Source: an uncultured SAR86 cluster bacterium
GTDB lineage: Bacteria; Pseudomonadota; Gammaproteobacteria; Magnimaribacterales; D2472
Direction of reading: 5' to 3'
Length of the DNA stretch: 64,000 nucleotides
Assembly (NCBI GenBank): GCA_902595065.1
Contig: CACJOM010000003.1
Span: 124,001-188,000 of the forward strand
Shown here: positions 1-9,296 of the stretch, one piece after another
Layout of the letters: each line of letters begins with the position of its first letter
How positions within the stretch are numbered: the first letter of the stretch is position 1
Made by a program: the position numbers and the translations under genes
The notes under the pieces: generated by a model
The model's input: only the letters and a program-made list of their open reading frames with translations
Told to the model about the DNA's origin: nothing
Database searches by the model: none

Positions 1-127
1 CAAGATAATGCTGAGAAACAACCATGCCATTTCTTCCAACTTCAGGGTGAACAATTGCCTTTGAATTAAAAATAGTATTCTCTGCGTTCAAGGCAAAAGC
101 CAAAAGTAGAAGAAATAAAAATTTCAT
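1..127 (-). CDS. Gamma-glutamyltransferase-like protein, N-terminal part (runs off window)
   Basis: Only the first 42 codons are present, read leftwards from the ATG at 127. They give a signal peptide (MKFLFLLLLAFALNA) followed by HPEVGRNGMVVSQHYL. That segment resembles the conserved start of the mature gamma-glutamyltranspeptidase family, where GMVV(S/A)xHPLA leads into the GGNAVDAA motif. Family members are periplasmic Ntn hydrolases that cleave gamma-glutamyl bonds, for example in glutathione. It starts 2 bases after the stop of the upstream SDR and is probably the last or a late gene of the same leftward operon. The autocatalytic Thr and the rest of the domain lie outside the window, so the name rests on a short match. 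Confidence 0.65.
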   Translation of the reverse strand, partial: MKFLFLLLLAFALNAENTIFNSKAIVHPEVGRNGMVVSQHYL

Positions 128-129
128 AT

Positions 130-876
130 TTATGTAAGCAGGCCTCCATCAACCCTCAGATCAATTCCATTTATGTGTATCGCATCATCTGATGCTAAAA
201 AAGCAATTGTACTTGCTATATCATCTGGCGTTCTATTTACGCCATCCAGAGGCATAATTTTTTTTAACAAGCGAATGTCAATATCTTTTGGCATTTTTGG
301 ATTTGTTGACATTGGAGTTTCTATCGATGCCGGGCAAACACAATTAATATTTAAACCTTGCATGCCATATTCGACTGCAAGAGTTTTTGAGAATGCGCTT
401 ATTCCCCCCTTAGAAGCACTATACGCGGCCGTCCATGCATGAGCTCCTAGAGCAGCTGTAGAGGATACATTTACAATTGCACCCTTGCTTTCAAGCAACA
501 TTGGTATTGCATGGGAGCACATAAAAAAAGTACCAGTGAGATTAATATTTAAAATTTTATTCCAGTCATCAAGTGAAACTTCATGAGAATTATCAAATCT
601 AAGTATGCCAGCAATATTAATAAGCGCATCAAGTCTGTTATGTTTTGCTTTTAGATCTTTAAAAAACTCTTTAGTGCCACTCACTGATGAAATATCGACC
701 ACATGTTCAGACGAATTTTTATTTTTTAGCATCATTTTTGTTTCGGAAAGTTGATCTTGATTCTTATCTAAAATTAGAAGATCAGCCCCTTCAGAGTCAA
801 GCCTCAAAGCCGTGGATCTTCCAATGCCTGACCCTGCACCGGTAACAATAACAATCTTGTTTTTAAATCTTTTCAC
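130..876 (-). CDS. SDR family NAD(P)-dependent oxidoreductase
   Basis: This 248-aa classical short-chain dehydrogenase/reductase shows the Rossmann motif TGAGSGIG near residue 13, an IAG version of NNAG near residue 88, a catalytic Ser (VSSTAAL), the YSASK Tyr/Lys pair and a C-terminal DGG. Such enzymes reduce 3-oxoacyl thioesters or oxidise hydroxy groups on lipids or steroids. The substrate cannot be read from the sequence. The start is GTG; no ATG occurs before the nucleotide-binding motif. It lies 12 bases after an acyl-CoA ligase and 2 bases before a gamma-glutamyltransferase-like gene. The operon context suggests a dehydrogenation step on a CoA-activated substrate. Confidence 0.88.
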   Translation of the reverse strand: MKRFKNKIVIVTGAGSGIGRSTALRLDSEGADLLILDKNQDQLSETKMMLKNKNSSEHVVDISSVSGTKEFFKDLKAKHNRLDALINIAGILRFDNSHEVSLDDWNKILNINLTGTFFMCSHAIPMLLESKGAIVNVSSTAALGAHAWTAAYSASKGGISAFSKTLAVEYGMQGLNINCVCPASIETPMSTNPKMPKDIDIRLLKKIMPLDGVNRTPDDIASTIAFLASDDAIHINGIDLRVDGGLLT

Positions 877-888
877 TGGTTATATTTT

Positions 889-2508
889 TTATGACAAATG
901 CTCTTCAGCATAGGATTTAGCCCATTTGTAGTTTGCCTTACCATTTGGAGCTCTCTTTACCTCATCGGTGAATATTATTGATTTTGGTAATTTGTATGCT
1001 GCAATTACGCTTCGTGTCTTTTCAATCAACTCTTCTTCATTTAGCGCTTTATTATCTACCGTTGAAACAACCGCAACAATTTTTTGACCAAACCTTTCAT
1101 CAGGCATTCCAACAACCAGACAATCAAAAACATCCTTATTTTTCTTTAAGGCTTCTTCCACTTCTTCGGGATAGATCTTTTCGCCAGCGGAATTAATACA
1201 ATTACTTCCTCGACCAAGAAGGGTAATGCTTCCATCTATCTCAAGTTTTGCATAGTCTCCAGGAAAACTATATCTAATGCCATTTACTTCTTTAAAAGTG
1301 TCAGCAGATTTTTTTTCATCTTTGTAATACCCAACTGGAACTAGTCCTGAAGTTCCAAGCAGACCAATTTTCTCTGATCCAGGCTCCAATATCTCTCCAT
1401 CATCAGCTAGGACTATTACCCCAGGATTTATTGAAAATTTTGCAGTTTCAGAAGGGTTATCTCTAGTTGTAATTGAGCTTCCTATCCCACCTTCAGTTGA
1501 GCCCATAGTATCCATTAGTTTCATATCATGATGTTTAAGTAATCCGCTTTTTACCTCTGCACTCCACATCACACCACTTGAAATAATTGCTTGCACGGAG
1601 CTGATATCATATGGGTTACCAGAGCTTTCTGCTCTGTCTAAAGCATCAAGCATTGGTCTTGCAAAGGCATCTCCAACAATCACAATATTTGTAACATTCT
1701 TATCTTGCACTTGCGCCCAGAGCTGGTCTGGATCAAATCCAAGATTAGAAGTAGTAATGACTGTTCCTCCTAAGAGCAAAGGAAGGAAAGCACCTAACCA
1801 CATTCCAGTTCCGTGCATTAAAGGACAACCCACTAGGCTTTTAATAAATTGATTATTAGCTTTGGATGCCATAATAGATGCTTCTAAATTATTTAGATCT
1901 TCGGGAACATCGTACCCCATGGCTTTCAATGTTCTGAATAAAAATGCCAGAAATTCACCTTGTTTATACATAACACCTTTTGGCATACCAGTTGTGCCCC
2001 CCGTATAAAGCATATAAACAGTTTCAGGGTCTCTGAGTATCCTATCCATTGGGGCGTAATCTCGTAAAATTTCTTCATAATTCATACATTGATCAAAGTA
2101 AGATTTGTTTCCATCTGGAACCTCAATCCATGCTTTTACATTAGGCAGAGATTTTGCAATTTCATTAATTCTAGAACTATAGCCTGCATGGTAAAAAACT
2201 GCCTCTGCATCAGAATTATCCAATAAATAAATAAGTTCTTCTTCTACATAACGATAATTTACATTAATTGGGACGCCCCCAATTTTGAAGATAGCATTTT
2301 GACCTATTAGGTATTCATTGCTGTTATTTAAATATAGCCCTGCTTTAGAGTTTGGACCTAAACCTTTGCTTGATAAAGCGGCAGCTACCTTGCTCGATCT
2401 TAGATCATAATCTTTCCAAGAAACTACGTCTTCCCCGCAAATTAGCGCATCATTCTCAGGCACTAAATCTGCAACCGTTTCCCACACTGAAGCAAAATCT
2501 AAATTCAT
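889..2508 (-). CDS. Acyl-CoA synthetase (AMP-binding, FadD19/FadD17-like)
   Basis: This 539-aa adenylate-forming enzyme converts a carboxylic acid to its acyl-CoA using ATP. The P-loop is YTGGTTGMPKGV at about residues 168-179; the TGGTTG form is typical of the subfamily containing actinobacterial steroid-side-chain ligases such as FadD19. The C-terminal domain holds GEKIYPEEVE and the catalytic lysine in PNGKANYK at about 524. A good ribosome binding site (GGAG) precedes the ATG, which overlaps the previous stop as TAATG, so translation is probably coupled to the FAD enzyme upstream. Activation of a steroid- or isoprenoid-like acid is an inference from family and neighbours. Confidence 0.88.
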   Translation of the reverse strand: MNLDFASVWETVADLVPENDALICGEDVVSWKDYDLRSSKVAAALSSKGLGPNSKAGLYLNNSNEYLIGQNAIFKIGGVPINVNYRYVEEELIYLLDNSDAEAVFYHAGYSSRINEIAKSLPNVKAWIEVPDGNKSYFDQCMNYEEILRDYAPMDRILRDPETVYMLYTGGTTGMPKGVMYKQGEFLAFLFRTLKAMGYDVPEDLNNLEASIMASKANNQFIKSLVGCPLMHGTGMWLGAFLPLLLGGTVITTSNLGFDPDQLWAQVQDKNVTNIVIVGDAFARPMLDALDRAESSGNPYDISSVQAIISSGVMWSAEVKSGLLKHHDMKLMDTMGSTEGGIGSSITTRDNPSETAKFSINPGVIVLADDGEILEPGSEKIGLLGTSGLVPVGYYKDEKKSADTFKEVNGIRYSFPGDYAKLEIDGSITLLGRGSNCINSAGEKIYPEEVEEALKKNKDVFDCLVVGMPDERFGQKIVAVVSTVDNKALNEEELIEKTRSVIAAYKLPKSIIFTDEVKRAPNGKANYKWAKSYAEEHLS

Positions 2509-4214
2509 TATTTATCTCCTTTTTTTAAGTTTTGTCCAATTCTTCTTCCAGAAAAAATACAATCAGCTATAGAGAGCCCAGATACATAAATATTTGAGCA
2601 AATTCCGATAGCCGTTCTTCCAGCAGCATATAATCCTTTTATCTCTTCGTGATTTTGGTTTAGGACTTCCCCAGTTTCCTCATTCACCATAAGTCCACCA
2701 AGCGTTAGCGTTGTCAGCGGGGCTAGTTTGGAATCAATTGAAATATCCATAATATGAAAGGGGCCGTTAAGCTCCTTGACATCACTAGCAGCTTTACCAA
2801 ATTCGCAAGATGATTCTGATCGAGCGGCCTGATTATATTTCTCAACTTCTTGAGAAAGCATATCTGCTGGCAGGTTATAAACTTTAGCTAAATCTATTAA
2901 ATTGCCTTTCTTTTTAGCATTGAAATACATTAGCATCCTTGCCATATCTCTTTGAAAAGGAAGAGCTTCTTTTGATTGTTTTTTTGCATCATTGAATAAT
3001 TTTTCATCTACTATTAAATATGCTTTTCCATCATTTTTTTCACACATAGCATCGCCCAGTGTTGCCCCATAAACCATTTCATTACAAAATCTTTGTCCAT
3101 TCTTATTTACTACTATTCCCTGCGCAAATGCTAACGGAGGATTTAAAAACCTCCATGCGGTTACTCGATCCATGTGATCGGTCTTCCCGCCAACACTTTG
3201 CCCAAGTCTAATTCCAGAGCCTTGGTCATTGGGAGTGCCTAGAGGCATTCCATCATAATATTTTGGAGCATACTCTTTGACCATAGAACGATTAAAGATA
3301 AATCCGCCTGTAGAGAGACAGACGCCCATTTTAGCTTTGATATATTTAACTTGCCTGTGACTTTGTTCAATTTTTTGAGCTCTTTTAATGAATATGCCAC
3401 CAATTTTTTGTAATAAATTTGAACCTGGATAAGAAGGTGGAAGAAGCATTTGAAGCATTTCTCCGCGTGAAGTAAGTGATTTATGTTTTTGCGCTAATTT
3501 TCCTGATGGCAGCATGAGTACTTTCATCCCAACAACTCTTCCTTCTGAGGTAATCACAAGTGATCGCGCTTCAGTTTGAGGAAAGAGCTTTAAACCCTTT
3601 TTAATGGCAGATTTTTTTAAAGGATAATAAATTGTTCCTCCAACTCCAATGGGCCTAAATGGACCTTCTTCAAATCCTCTGTGCCCACGAGGTGCTGGCT
3701 CAGCACTTTCCATGTAACTCGGTACCATAGAGTTATCTGAATGATACAAAAAATAACCAGCTCCTGGATAGCTAGTTTTAATCTTGTAATAAGAAGGGTC
3801 AAACTGCACCCCATTGTCCATAAGCCATTGAGTATTTTCAGCTGAAGTATCACAAAATTTTCTTAAAGTAGATTCTTTAACGATATCTCCAGTTTCTTGA
3901 ATAAGATAATTAAACATATTTTCTGGAGAGTCTTTGACTCCTGCAGCAAGCTGAATTGGTGTTCCGCCACCTGCATAAAATACACCGCCACTTTTAGCAG
4001 TAGCGCCCCCGCCACTTGTTTTATCTACCCCAATAACTGTTAGATTTTGATCGAGAGCTTCATTAGCAGCAGCAATTCCAGCGCCACCTAAACCTGCAAC
4101 AACCAGATCAGCCTCATCATCCCATGCAAACAAGTTTGGATCAGTAATGATTTGTGGCGCCTCTACCTCAGAGAGCCACATTTCATCATTTGGATTTATC
4201 TCAGTTTCCAGCAT
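2508..4214 (-). CDS. FAD-dependent oxidoreductase, fumarate reductase/3-ketosteroid dehydrogenase-like
   Basis: This 568-aa flavoprotein has an N-terminal dinucleotide fold (VVAGLGGAGIAAANEA, about 38-53) and SGGGATAKSGGVFYAGGG just after it. A C-terminal FAD-closing segment reads GLYAAGRTAIGICSN and is followed by SGLSIADC. This is the FAD_binding_2 family, which includes fumarate reductase flavoproteins and 3-ketosteroid delta-1-dehydrogenases (KstD). It probably introduces or reduces a C=C bond in a cyclic or acyl substrate. No Tat or Sec signal is evident, so it is likely cytoplasmic. It overlaps the upstream SDR by 14 bases. KstD activity is a hypothesis; the exact clade needs a tree. 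Confidence 0.82.
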   Translation of the reverse strand: MLETEINPNDEMWLSEVEAPQIITDPNLFAWDDEADLVVAGLGGAGIAAANEALDQNLTVIGVDKTSGGGATAKSGGVFYAGGGTPIQLAAGVKDSPENMFNYLIQETGDIVKESTLRKFCDTSAENTQWLMDNGVQFDPSYYKIKTSYPGAGYFLYHSDNSMVPSYMESAEPAPRGHRGFEEGPFRPIGVGGTIYYPLKKSAIKKGLKLFPQTEARSLVITSEGRVVGMKVLMLPSGKLAQKHKSLTSRGEMLQMLLPPSYPGSNLLQKIGGIFIKRAQKIEQSHRQVKYIKAKMGVCLSTGGFIFNRSMVKEYAPKYYDGMPLGTPNDQGSGIRLGQSVGGKTDHMDRVTAWRFLNPPLAFAQGIVVNKNGQRFCNEMVYGATLGDAMCEKNDGKAYLIVDEKLFNDAKKQSKEALPFQRDMARMLMYFNAKKKGNLIDLAKVYNLPADMLSQEVEKYNQAARSESSCEFGKAASDVKELNGPFHIMDISIDSKLAPLTTLTLGGLMVNEETGEVLNQNHEEIKGLYAAGRTAIGICSNIYVSGLSIADCIFSGRRIGQNLKKGDK

Positions 4215-4968
4215 TTAAATCTGCAGTTTTTCCACCATCAATTATTAAATCAGCTCCAGTTATAAATGATGCTTCTGAGCTAAGTAAAAATACAATTGGA
4301 GCAGCAAGCTCCTCTGGTTTCGCAATCCTTTTCAATGGAATAGTTTTAATAGTTGCTTCCATTAAATCTTCGTTTGGTATTGCTCTTTCAGTTGCGGGAG
4401 TTTGAACTGCACCAGGAATCACGCAATTCACTCTAACGTTTGGCGCAGCTTCTATTGCTGATGTCTTTGAAAAATTAATAAGGCCAGATTTTGCAGCTCC
4501 ATACCCAGACATATAGGCTGTACCTCTTAATCCTACTACGGAAGCAACATTAACGATCGAACCTTTTTTGGCCGCTATCATCCAAGGTAAAACAGTTTTG
4601 GTAGTCAAAAATACAGCATCAAGATTTGCTTTAAAGTTTGTTCTCCATGATGGCATATCAAGATCAATAATTTTGCCAGTATGTATTGAGGGTGCATTAT
4701 TAACCAGGCCATCAATGCGACCAAATTTTTTGTAAATCTCATTTAACGAATCAATAAGATCTGATTCAATGCTCACATCTAAATGGTGCGCTTCAACATT
4801 TGAGGATGTTTTACTAAGAATTGATTCGGCTTTCTTCAGCCTCTCCTCATTTCTCCCAGTGATAACTACTGTAGCTCCTTCTTTTAAACAAAGATCAGCT
4901 GTTGATAGGCCAATGCCAGCGGAGGCACCAGTAATATAAATTATCTGGTTCTGTAACTTTTGTTTCAA
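4201..4968 (-). CDS. SDR family oxidoreductase
   Basis: This 255-aa classical SDR has TGASAGIG at about 14-21, VNNAP in place of NNAG, VASVVGL with the catalytic Ser, YGAAK and a final IDGGK. It is the first gene of the leftward operon that continues with the flavoprotein, ligase and second SDR. The start is TTG at 4968, the only candidate between an in-frame TAA 12 bases upstream and the Rossmann motif. A strong purine stretch (AGGGGGAG) lies just ahead of it. The substrate is unknown; operon position suggests oxidation or reduction in the same catabolic route. Confidence 0.87.
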   Translation of the reverse strand: MKQKLQNQIIYITGASAGIGLSTADLCLKEGATVVITGRNEERLKKAESILSKTSSNVEAHHLDVSIESDLIDSLNEIYKKFGRIDGLVNNAPSIHTGKIIDLDMPSWRTNFKANLDAVFLTTKTVLPWMIAAKKGSIVNVASVVGLRGTAYMSGYGAAKSGLINFSKTSAIEAAPNVRVNCVIPGAVQTPATERAIPNEDLMEATIKTIPLKRIAKPEELAAPIVFLLSSEASFITGADLIIDGGKTADLNAGN

Positions 4969-4988
4969 AACTCCCCCTGATTAGATAA

Positions 4989-7490
4989 TTAAAATTTTAT
5001 GCTTGCCCTCATGGATGTATACCAGTAATCGTCCAAATTTTTCATATGATATGGGTCAGACTTATATCCAAATGCAAAATCAAAATTCATTTTTTTAAAA
5101 GCAGTTGAATAATTAATCTTAGAATTTACCTCTCGTCCGCTTGGCCTTAATCCGAAGCTAAGAGAGTTAAAAATTACATCTTTTTGTTTTGTTCTATAAA
5201 CGGGAACATCAAGATTTAATTTCCCAGACTCTACTCTAAGAGGTTGGTCAATTGAAATTGTTAATTGGTCGCTTTCATTAAAAATAGAAGAGTGAATATA
5301 ACCAAATCCAAATGATGAAGATTTAACTTCTTTGATGGATTTCAACATTCCATTGTTGTGACTGATATCTGATGATTGGCCCCAATGGATTGATCCAAAA
5401 ATTTTTCCACCAAATAAATTTTTTACAGACGACAGGCCAACAAACTTTGTTATTTGATTTTTTGTTCCAGATAATGCCCCTGAACCAGCTAATCCGCTAT
5501 TTGAATCATTTTCTTGGAGAATACCCAGTTGAAGAGATGGAAGCTTTGAGTTTGATTGGATTTCAATAAGGCCTAATAAGCTTGAGTTTTTTTCAAGAAA
5601 TGTCTCATTGGGGCTAAATTTGTTTCTTCCTGCTGAAATTGTGTATGCCAGATTATATGTATTATTCAGCTCCTTGATTGATCCAAAGGAAGCTCCTGAA
5701 GCTGTATAATTTAACCATGGATTGTTAAATTTTGATCTAAGCGCACTGTTATTTCTAAGGTAAGTGTCTTTGAAGATTCCCAATGCCCAGCTTCCATTAA
5801 TTCCCTGACTGATAAAGGTTTTGTTAGATTCGTTGAAATATGCAAAATACTGATTTTTATTTGCTTTTGATTCGAGTAAGTGGGTAGGAGTTACTAATTC
5901 ATTTGATATATTTTGAAAGTTAGCTTGCCCAACTTCAAAAAATTCATTATTTGTACTCAACATTGATCTCGAGAAGTTCTGCATTTCATCAAATCCTGTG
6001 ATTGGATTAATTTGATTTCTATAATCTGCAACCAAGTTGTTAAGAGAGTTTCTAAATGGCGCCTGTAGCTCATCAAAAAATATTACTGAATGATTGCTAA
6101 CGCCTCTAGCAATTGCATCACCAAATGCAGGATTAACCATCTGCAGAGAAGTTAAACTTGCGCTTACCATTGGTCCTGACAAGCTGTAACTCATCATTGC
6201 GCTAGTTTGGCCTACAGGGGAGGTTGCAGCTGCCAGGTCCATAAGTCCTTGCCCATACACTGCTGAATCTGCATAAACGCCATCTTTGTTTGCCGTTGAA
6301 AATAATCTTGAAACGATTTCAGTACTTCCAAGCTGTCCATCAAAATAACTTGATATAGCTGCAAGACCTCCTGTAACAAATGGTGCCGCAAATGAAGTTC
6401 CGCCAGCAACAGCATAACAAGAGTTATCCTGAACACAGCTGGTTGGATCGTTAATCTCATCTTCATAAATCCCCGCATCATCCATTGAAGTAGGGTATGC
6501 AACTGTTACTCCGCCTCCAGGCGCAGCAATACAAAAATCCTTTGCAACTCCACATCTATTTGAAAAATCACTGATCTCACCATCTTCATCAATACTTACA
6601 ACTGCAATGGAGTGCCCTTGGATTTCTTCAATGAAATAAGACATTCCAGCAAGCAATTCTGGATTTGAATTATCTGCATCATCGTACCCTCCAGCATTTC
6701 CTGCTGCCCATACATATATGGTTTTGTTGTATTCAGAAGTCCCTTCTTGAGACATTGAAAGAATCGTATTTGGGAAGGCATTCCTTACTTGGGCCTCACT
6801 ATAGTCAATAATATTCCCAGAAAAGCCATAGCTATTATTAACAATATCTGCATTATAGAAATCATAAAAATCAAATAGAGAACTAAAGAAATTATCTATT
6901 CCTGAGAAGTCTTGCGCGACATCATCAGCATTAGTAACATTACCATCGCTATCAGTATCGCCCAGATCAACTGGATCATAATCCTCATCCGGTTCAGCTA
7001 ACTGAATTGCCACAAATAAAATGTCTGAATCAAATCCAACTCCATGCATTGGAGTGCTTCTATTTTTCTCCAATGTTCCAGCAGCGATTGATGCAACCAT
7101 AGTTCCATGGCGTTTTTGTCGAGTATTGGGGATATAGTTAGAGTATTCTAAGTCACTATTTGGAGATAAATTCGCCCCTTTTATTTCAGCATGAGTCTCA
7201 TCAAGACCTGAATCAGTTATTCCTATAAGCACATTGTTCCCAGTGGCTCCTCTTGCATAGGCTGAAGACGCATTTATAGCTTCCAGGCCCCAATGACGAC
7301 TGTACTCATAATGGTTTTCAAACTCAGCTTTTAATTCTGAAAAACTTGGCTCAGCAGGCTGTGATGGGGTAGGTGAGCTTGGAGTTGGTGGAATTGAAAC
7401 TGAAGGCGCTTGGGATGAGCCTCCGCCACCGCCGCCGCCACAAGATGAAATAATCAGAAGTAAGGGAATTACTATGTAGTTTTTATTCAT
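4989..7490 (-). CDS. Subtilisin-like autotransporter protease, lipoprotein (NalP-like)
   Basis: This 833-aa surface protease has an S8 peptidase domain with the triad visible as D93 (GITDSGLD), H128 (RHGTMVAS) and S366 (GGTSFAAP), and oxyanion Asn265 (WAAGNAGG). The N-terminus is a lipoprotein signal with lipobox ISSC (Cys17), followed by seven glycines and a Pro/Ser linker, the arrangement known from Neisseria NalP. Roughly residues 540-833 are rich in alternating beta strands and end in ...SIKF, consistent with an outer-membrane autotransporter barrel. Inside the protease domain, DTDSDGNVTNADD (about 178-190) looks like a Ca2+-binding dockerin/EF-type loop. It probably cleaves surface or extracellular proteins for peptide nutrition or processing. 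Confidence 0.87.
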   Translation of the reverse strand: MNKNYIVIPLLLIISSCGGGGGGGSSQAPSVSIPPTPSSPTPSQPAEPSFSELKAEFENHYEYSRHWGLEAINASSAYARGATGNNVLIGITDSGLDETHAEIKGANLSPNSDLEYSNYIPNTRQKRHGTMVASIAAGTLEKNRSTPMHGVGFDSDILFVAIQLAEPDEDYDPVDLGDTDSDGNVTNADDVAQDFSGIDNFFSSLFDFYDFYNADIVNNSYGFSGNIIDYSEAQVRNAFPNTILSMSQEGTSEYNKTIYVWAAGNAGGYDDADNSNPELLAGMSYFIEEIQGHSIAVVSIDEDGEISDFSNRCGVAKDFCIAAPGGGVTVAYPTSMDDAGIYEDEINDPTSCVQDNSCYAVAGGTSFAAPFVTGGLAAISSYFDGQLGSTEIVSRLFSTANKDGVYADSAVYGQGLMDLAAATSPVGQTSAMMSYSLSGPMVSASLTSLQMVNPAFGDAIARGVSNHSVIFFDELQAPFRNSLNNLVADYRNQINPITGFDEMQNFSRSMLSTNNEFFEVGQANFQNISNELVTPTHLLESKANKNQYFAYFNESNKTFISQGINGSWALGIFKDTYLRNNSALRSKFNNPWLNYTASGASFGSIKELNNTYNLAYTISAGRNKFSPNETFLEKNSSLLGLIEIQSNSKLPSLQLGILQENDSNSGLAGSGALSGTKNQITKFVGLSSVKNLFGGKIFGSIHWGQSSDISHNNGMLKSIKEVKSSSFGFGYIHSSIFNESDQLTISIDQPLRVESGKLNLDVPVYRTKQKDVIFNSLSFGLRPSGREVNSKINYSTAFKKMNFDFAFGYKSDPYHMKNLDDYWYTSMRASIKF

Positions 7491-7528
7491 AATGGTTTAG
7501 GATAATTATCAATTTATTGTTGAATATT
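7491..7528. promoter_or_regulatory. 38-bp divergent intergenic region with a palindrome
   Basis: The start codons of the autotransporter (leftward) and the acyl-CoA ligase (rightward) are only 38 bases apart. The gap contains the perfect 10-bp palindrome GATAATTATC at 7501-7510. Both promoters must overlap here or lie inside the opposite gene. The palindrome could be an operator, but it is AT-rich and may be chance. Confidence 0.3.
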
Positions 7529-9238
7529 ATGACAGAAAAATATACAGAAATTCTAAATTCTTTAACTGCTCCAGATCAAATATTTGCATTTGAAGAAAAA
7601 CAACATACTTCTGGAATAACCTACAGAGAATTTGTAAATACTCCTAAGACTTTATCGGAATTTTATGACTTTGGACTTCTTTTTCCTGAGTGGGAGTTCA
7701 TTGTTTTTAATGATGAGAGATACACCTATCAGGAAATAATTAAAAAATCAGCTCAAACCGCTAATGCGCTTACAAAGGCTGGCGTGAAAAAAGGCGATCG
7801 AGTGGCTTTGTGTATGGCTAACAATCCTGAATATATTATTTCATTTATGGCTATTACATCATTGGGAGCAGTATGCGTTCTTCTTAATTCATGGTGGGTA
7901 CCTGATGAAGTTACCTATGGGCTTGAGAATTCTGGATCCATAGTTTTAATTGCTGACGAAAAGCGATTAATTGGACTAGAAAAATTTTCAAACATCAAAA
8001 AAATAGTTGTTCGGCCCTCAGATCAAACCTCTGAATTTGAAGATTTTGAAAGTTTTATAAGTGCACAATCTGAAAACTTTCCTGAAGTGAGTCTTGATAC
8101 TAACGACAACGCAACAATTTTTTATACCTCAGGATCAACAGGCTTTCCCAAAGGGGTTTTATCAACACATAGAAATATACTTGCAACATTGTTTAGCTGG
8201 GCTTTGGTAACAACGATAAAAAGAGAAGTTGAGAATGCAGATTTACCATCCTCAAATTTAGAGGATGAATTAACCCCAAAAAATCAATCGGCCATACTCC
8301 ATTGTGTTCCGTTATTTCATGTTACCGGAAGTCATTCAGGATTCTTAATGAGCATAATTGCCGGAAGAAAAATGGTGATGATGCCAAAATGGGATCCATC
8401 AGCTGCATTAAAATTAATTCAGGATGAGAAAATAGGAGCCATCACAGGAGTTCCTACCCAAACATGGGATCTGTTAACTCACCCTGATAGAGATAAATAC
8501 GATTTATCTACTTTTAAGGAGCTTAGCGGCGGTGGTGCTCCAAGACCTCCTGAGCATGTAAAAAAACTCAAAGATGGATTTAATGATGCCGAACCTTCGA
8601 TTGGGTATGGACTCACGGAAACAAATGCAGCTGGAACATTAAATCTAGGAAAAGAATATTTATTGCATCCAGGCAGTTGCGGAAGAGCAATTCCTCCAGT
8701 TACAGATGTTGCAATCATTGATGAGAATTGGAACTTTCAATTAGAACCAAAAGTTGTTGGTGAAATTGTAATTAAGAGTCCTGCAAATATGGTTGGCTAT
8801 TGGGGCAATCAAGAAGCAACGGATGAAGTTTTTAATGACGATGGATGGTTTAAGTCTGGAGATCTGGGGTACATAGACGATGGCTTTGTTTACATCGTAG
8901 ACAGGGTTAAAGACATGGTAATCAGAGGCGGAGAAAATATTTCGTGCATCGAGGTTGAGACCGCAATTTATTTACATCCATCAGTTCAGGAAGCAGCTGT
9001 ATTTGGCATTCCAGAAGAGCGTCTAGGTGAAACTTTGTGTGTTGCAATATGCCTTAAACCCTCAATGGAATTATCAGAACAAGAATTAAAAGATTTTTTA
9101 CACGACAAACTAGCTGCATTTAAAATTCCATCATTCATGCAAATTTCCTATGAGGAACTTCCAAGAGTTGCTTCAGGTAAATTTTCTAAGACACAATTAC
9201 GCGACATTTTTGTTTCTATTGAGGAAAATCAACCTTAA
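7529..9238 (+). CDS. Class I adenylate-forming acyl-CoA synthetase (long/medium-chain)
   Basis: This 569-aa AMP-dependent synthetase has the P-loop YTSGSTGFPKGV at about 199-210, GYGLTET, a GDLGYIDDG hinge, RGGENISCIEVE and the catalytic Lys in RVASGKFSK. It activates a fatty or other carboxylic acid to its CoA ester for beta-oxidation or lipid synthesis. An in-frame TTG lies 12 bases upstream at 7517, but the ATG at 7529 is preferred because it leaves room for the divergent promoter region. The gene stands alone, 58 bases before phoB, with no sign of a shared function. Confidence 0.88.
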   Translation: MTEKYTEILNSLTAPDQIFAFEEKQHTSGITYREFVNTPKTLSEFYDFGLLFPEWEFIVFNDERYTYQEIIKKSAQTANALTKAGVKKGDRVALCMANNPEYIISFMAITSLGAVCVLLNSWWVPDEVTYGLENSGSIVLIADEKRLIGLEKFSNIKKIVVRPSDQTSEFEDFESFISAQSENFPEVSLDTNDNATIFYTSGSTGFPKGVLSTHRNILATLFSWALVTTIKREVENADLPSSNLEDELTPKNQSAILHCVPLFHVTGSHSGFLMSIIAGRKMVMMPKWDPSAALKLIQDEKIGAITGVPTQTWDLLTHPDRDKYDLSTFKELSGGGAPRPPEHVKKLKDGFNDAEPSIGYGLTETNAAGTLNLGKEYLLHPGSCGRAIPPVTDVAIIDENWNFQLEPKVVGEIVIKSPANMVGYWGNQEATDEVFNDDGWFKSGDLGYIDDGFVYIVDRVKDMVIRGGENISCIEVETAIYLHPSVQEAAVFGIPEERLGETLCVAICLKPSMELSEQELKDFLHDKLAAFKIPSFMQISYEELPRVASGKFSKTQLRDIFVSIEENQP

Positions 9239-9296
9239 TTGAATTAAATCTCACAGCAATATATTGTATAAAGGGATATAAAATTTTTAGATATTT

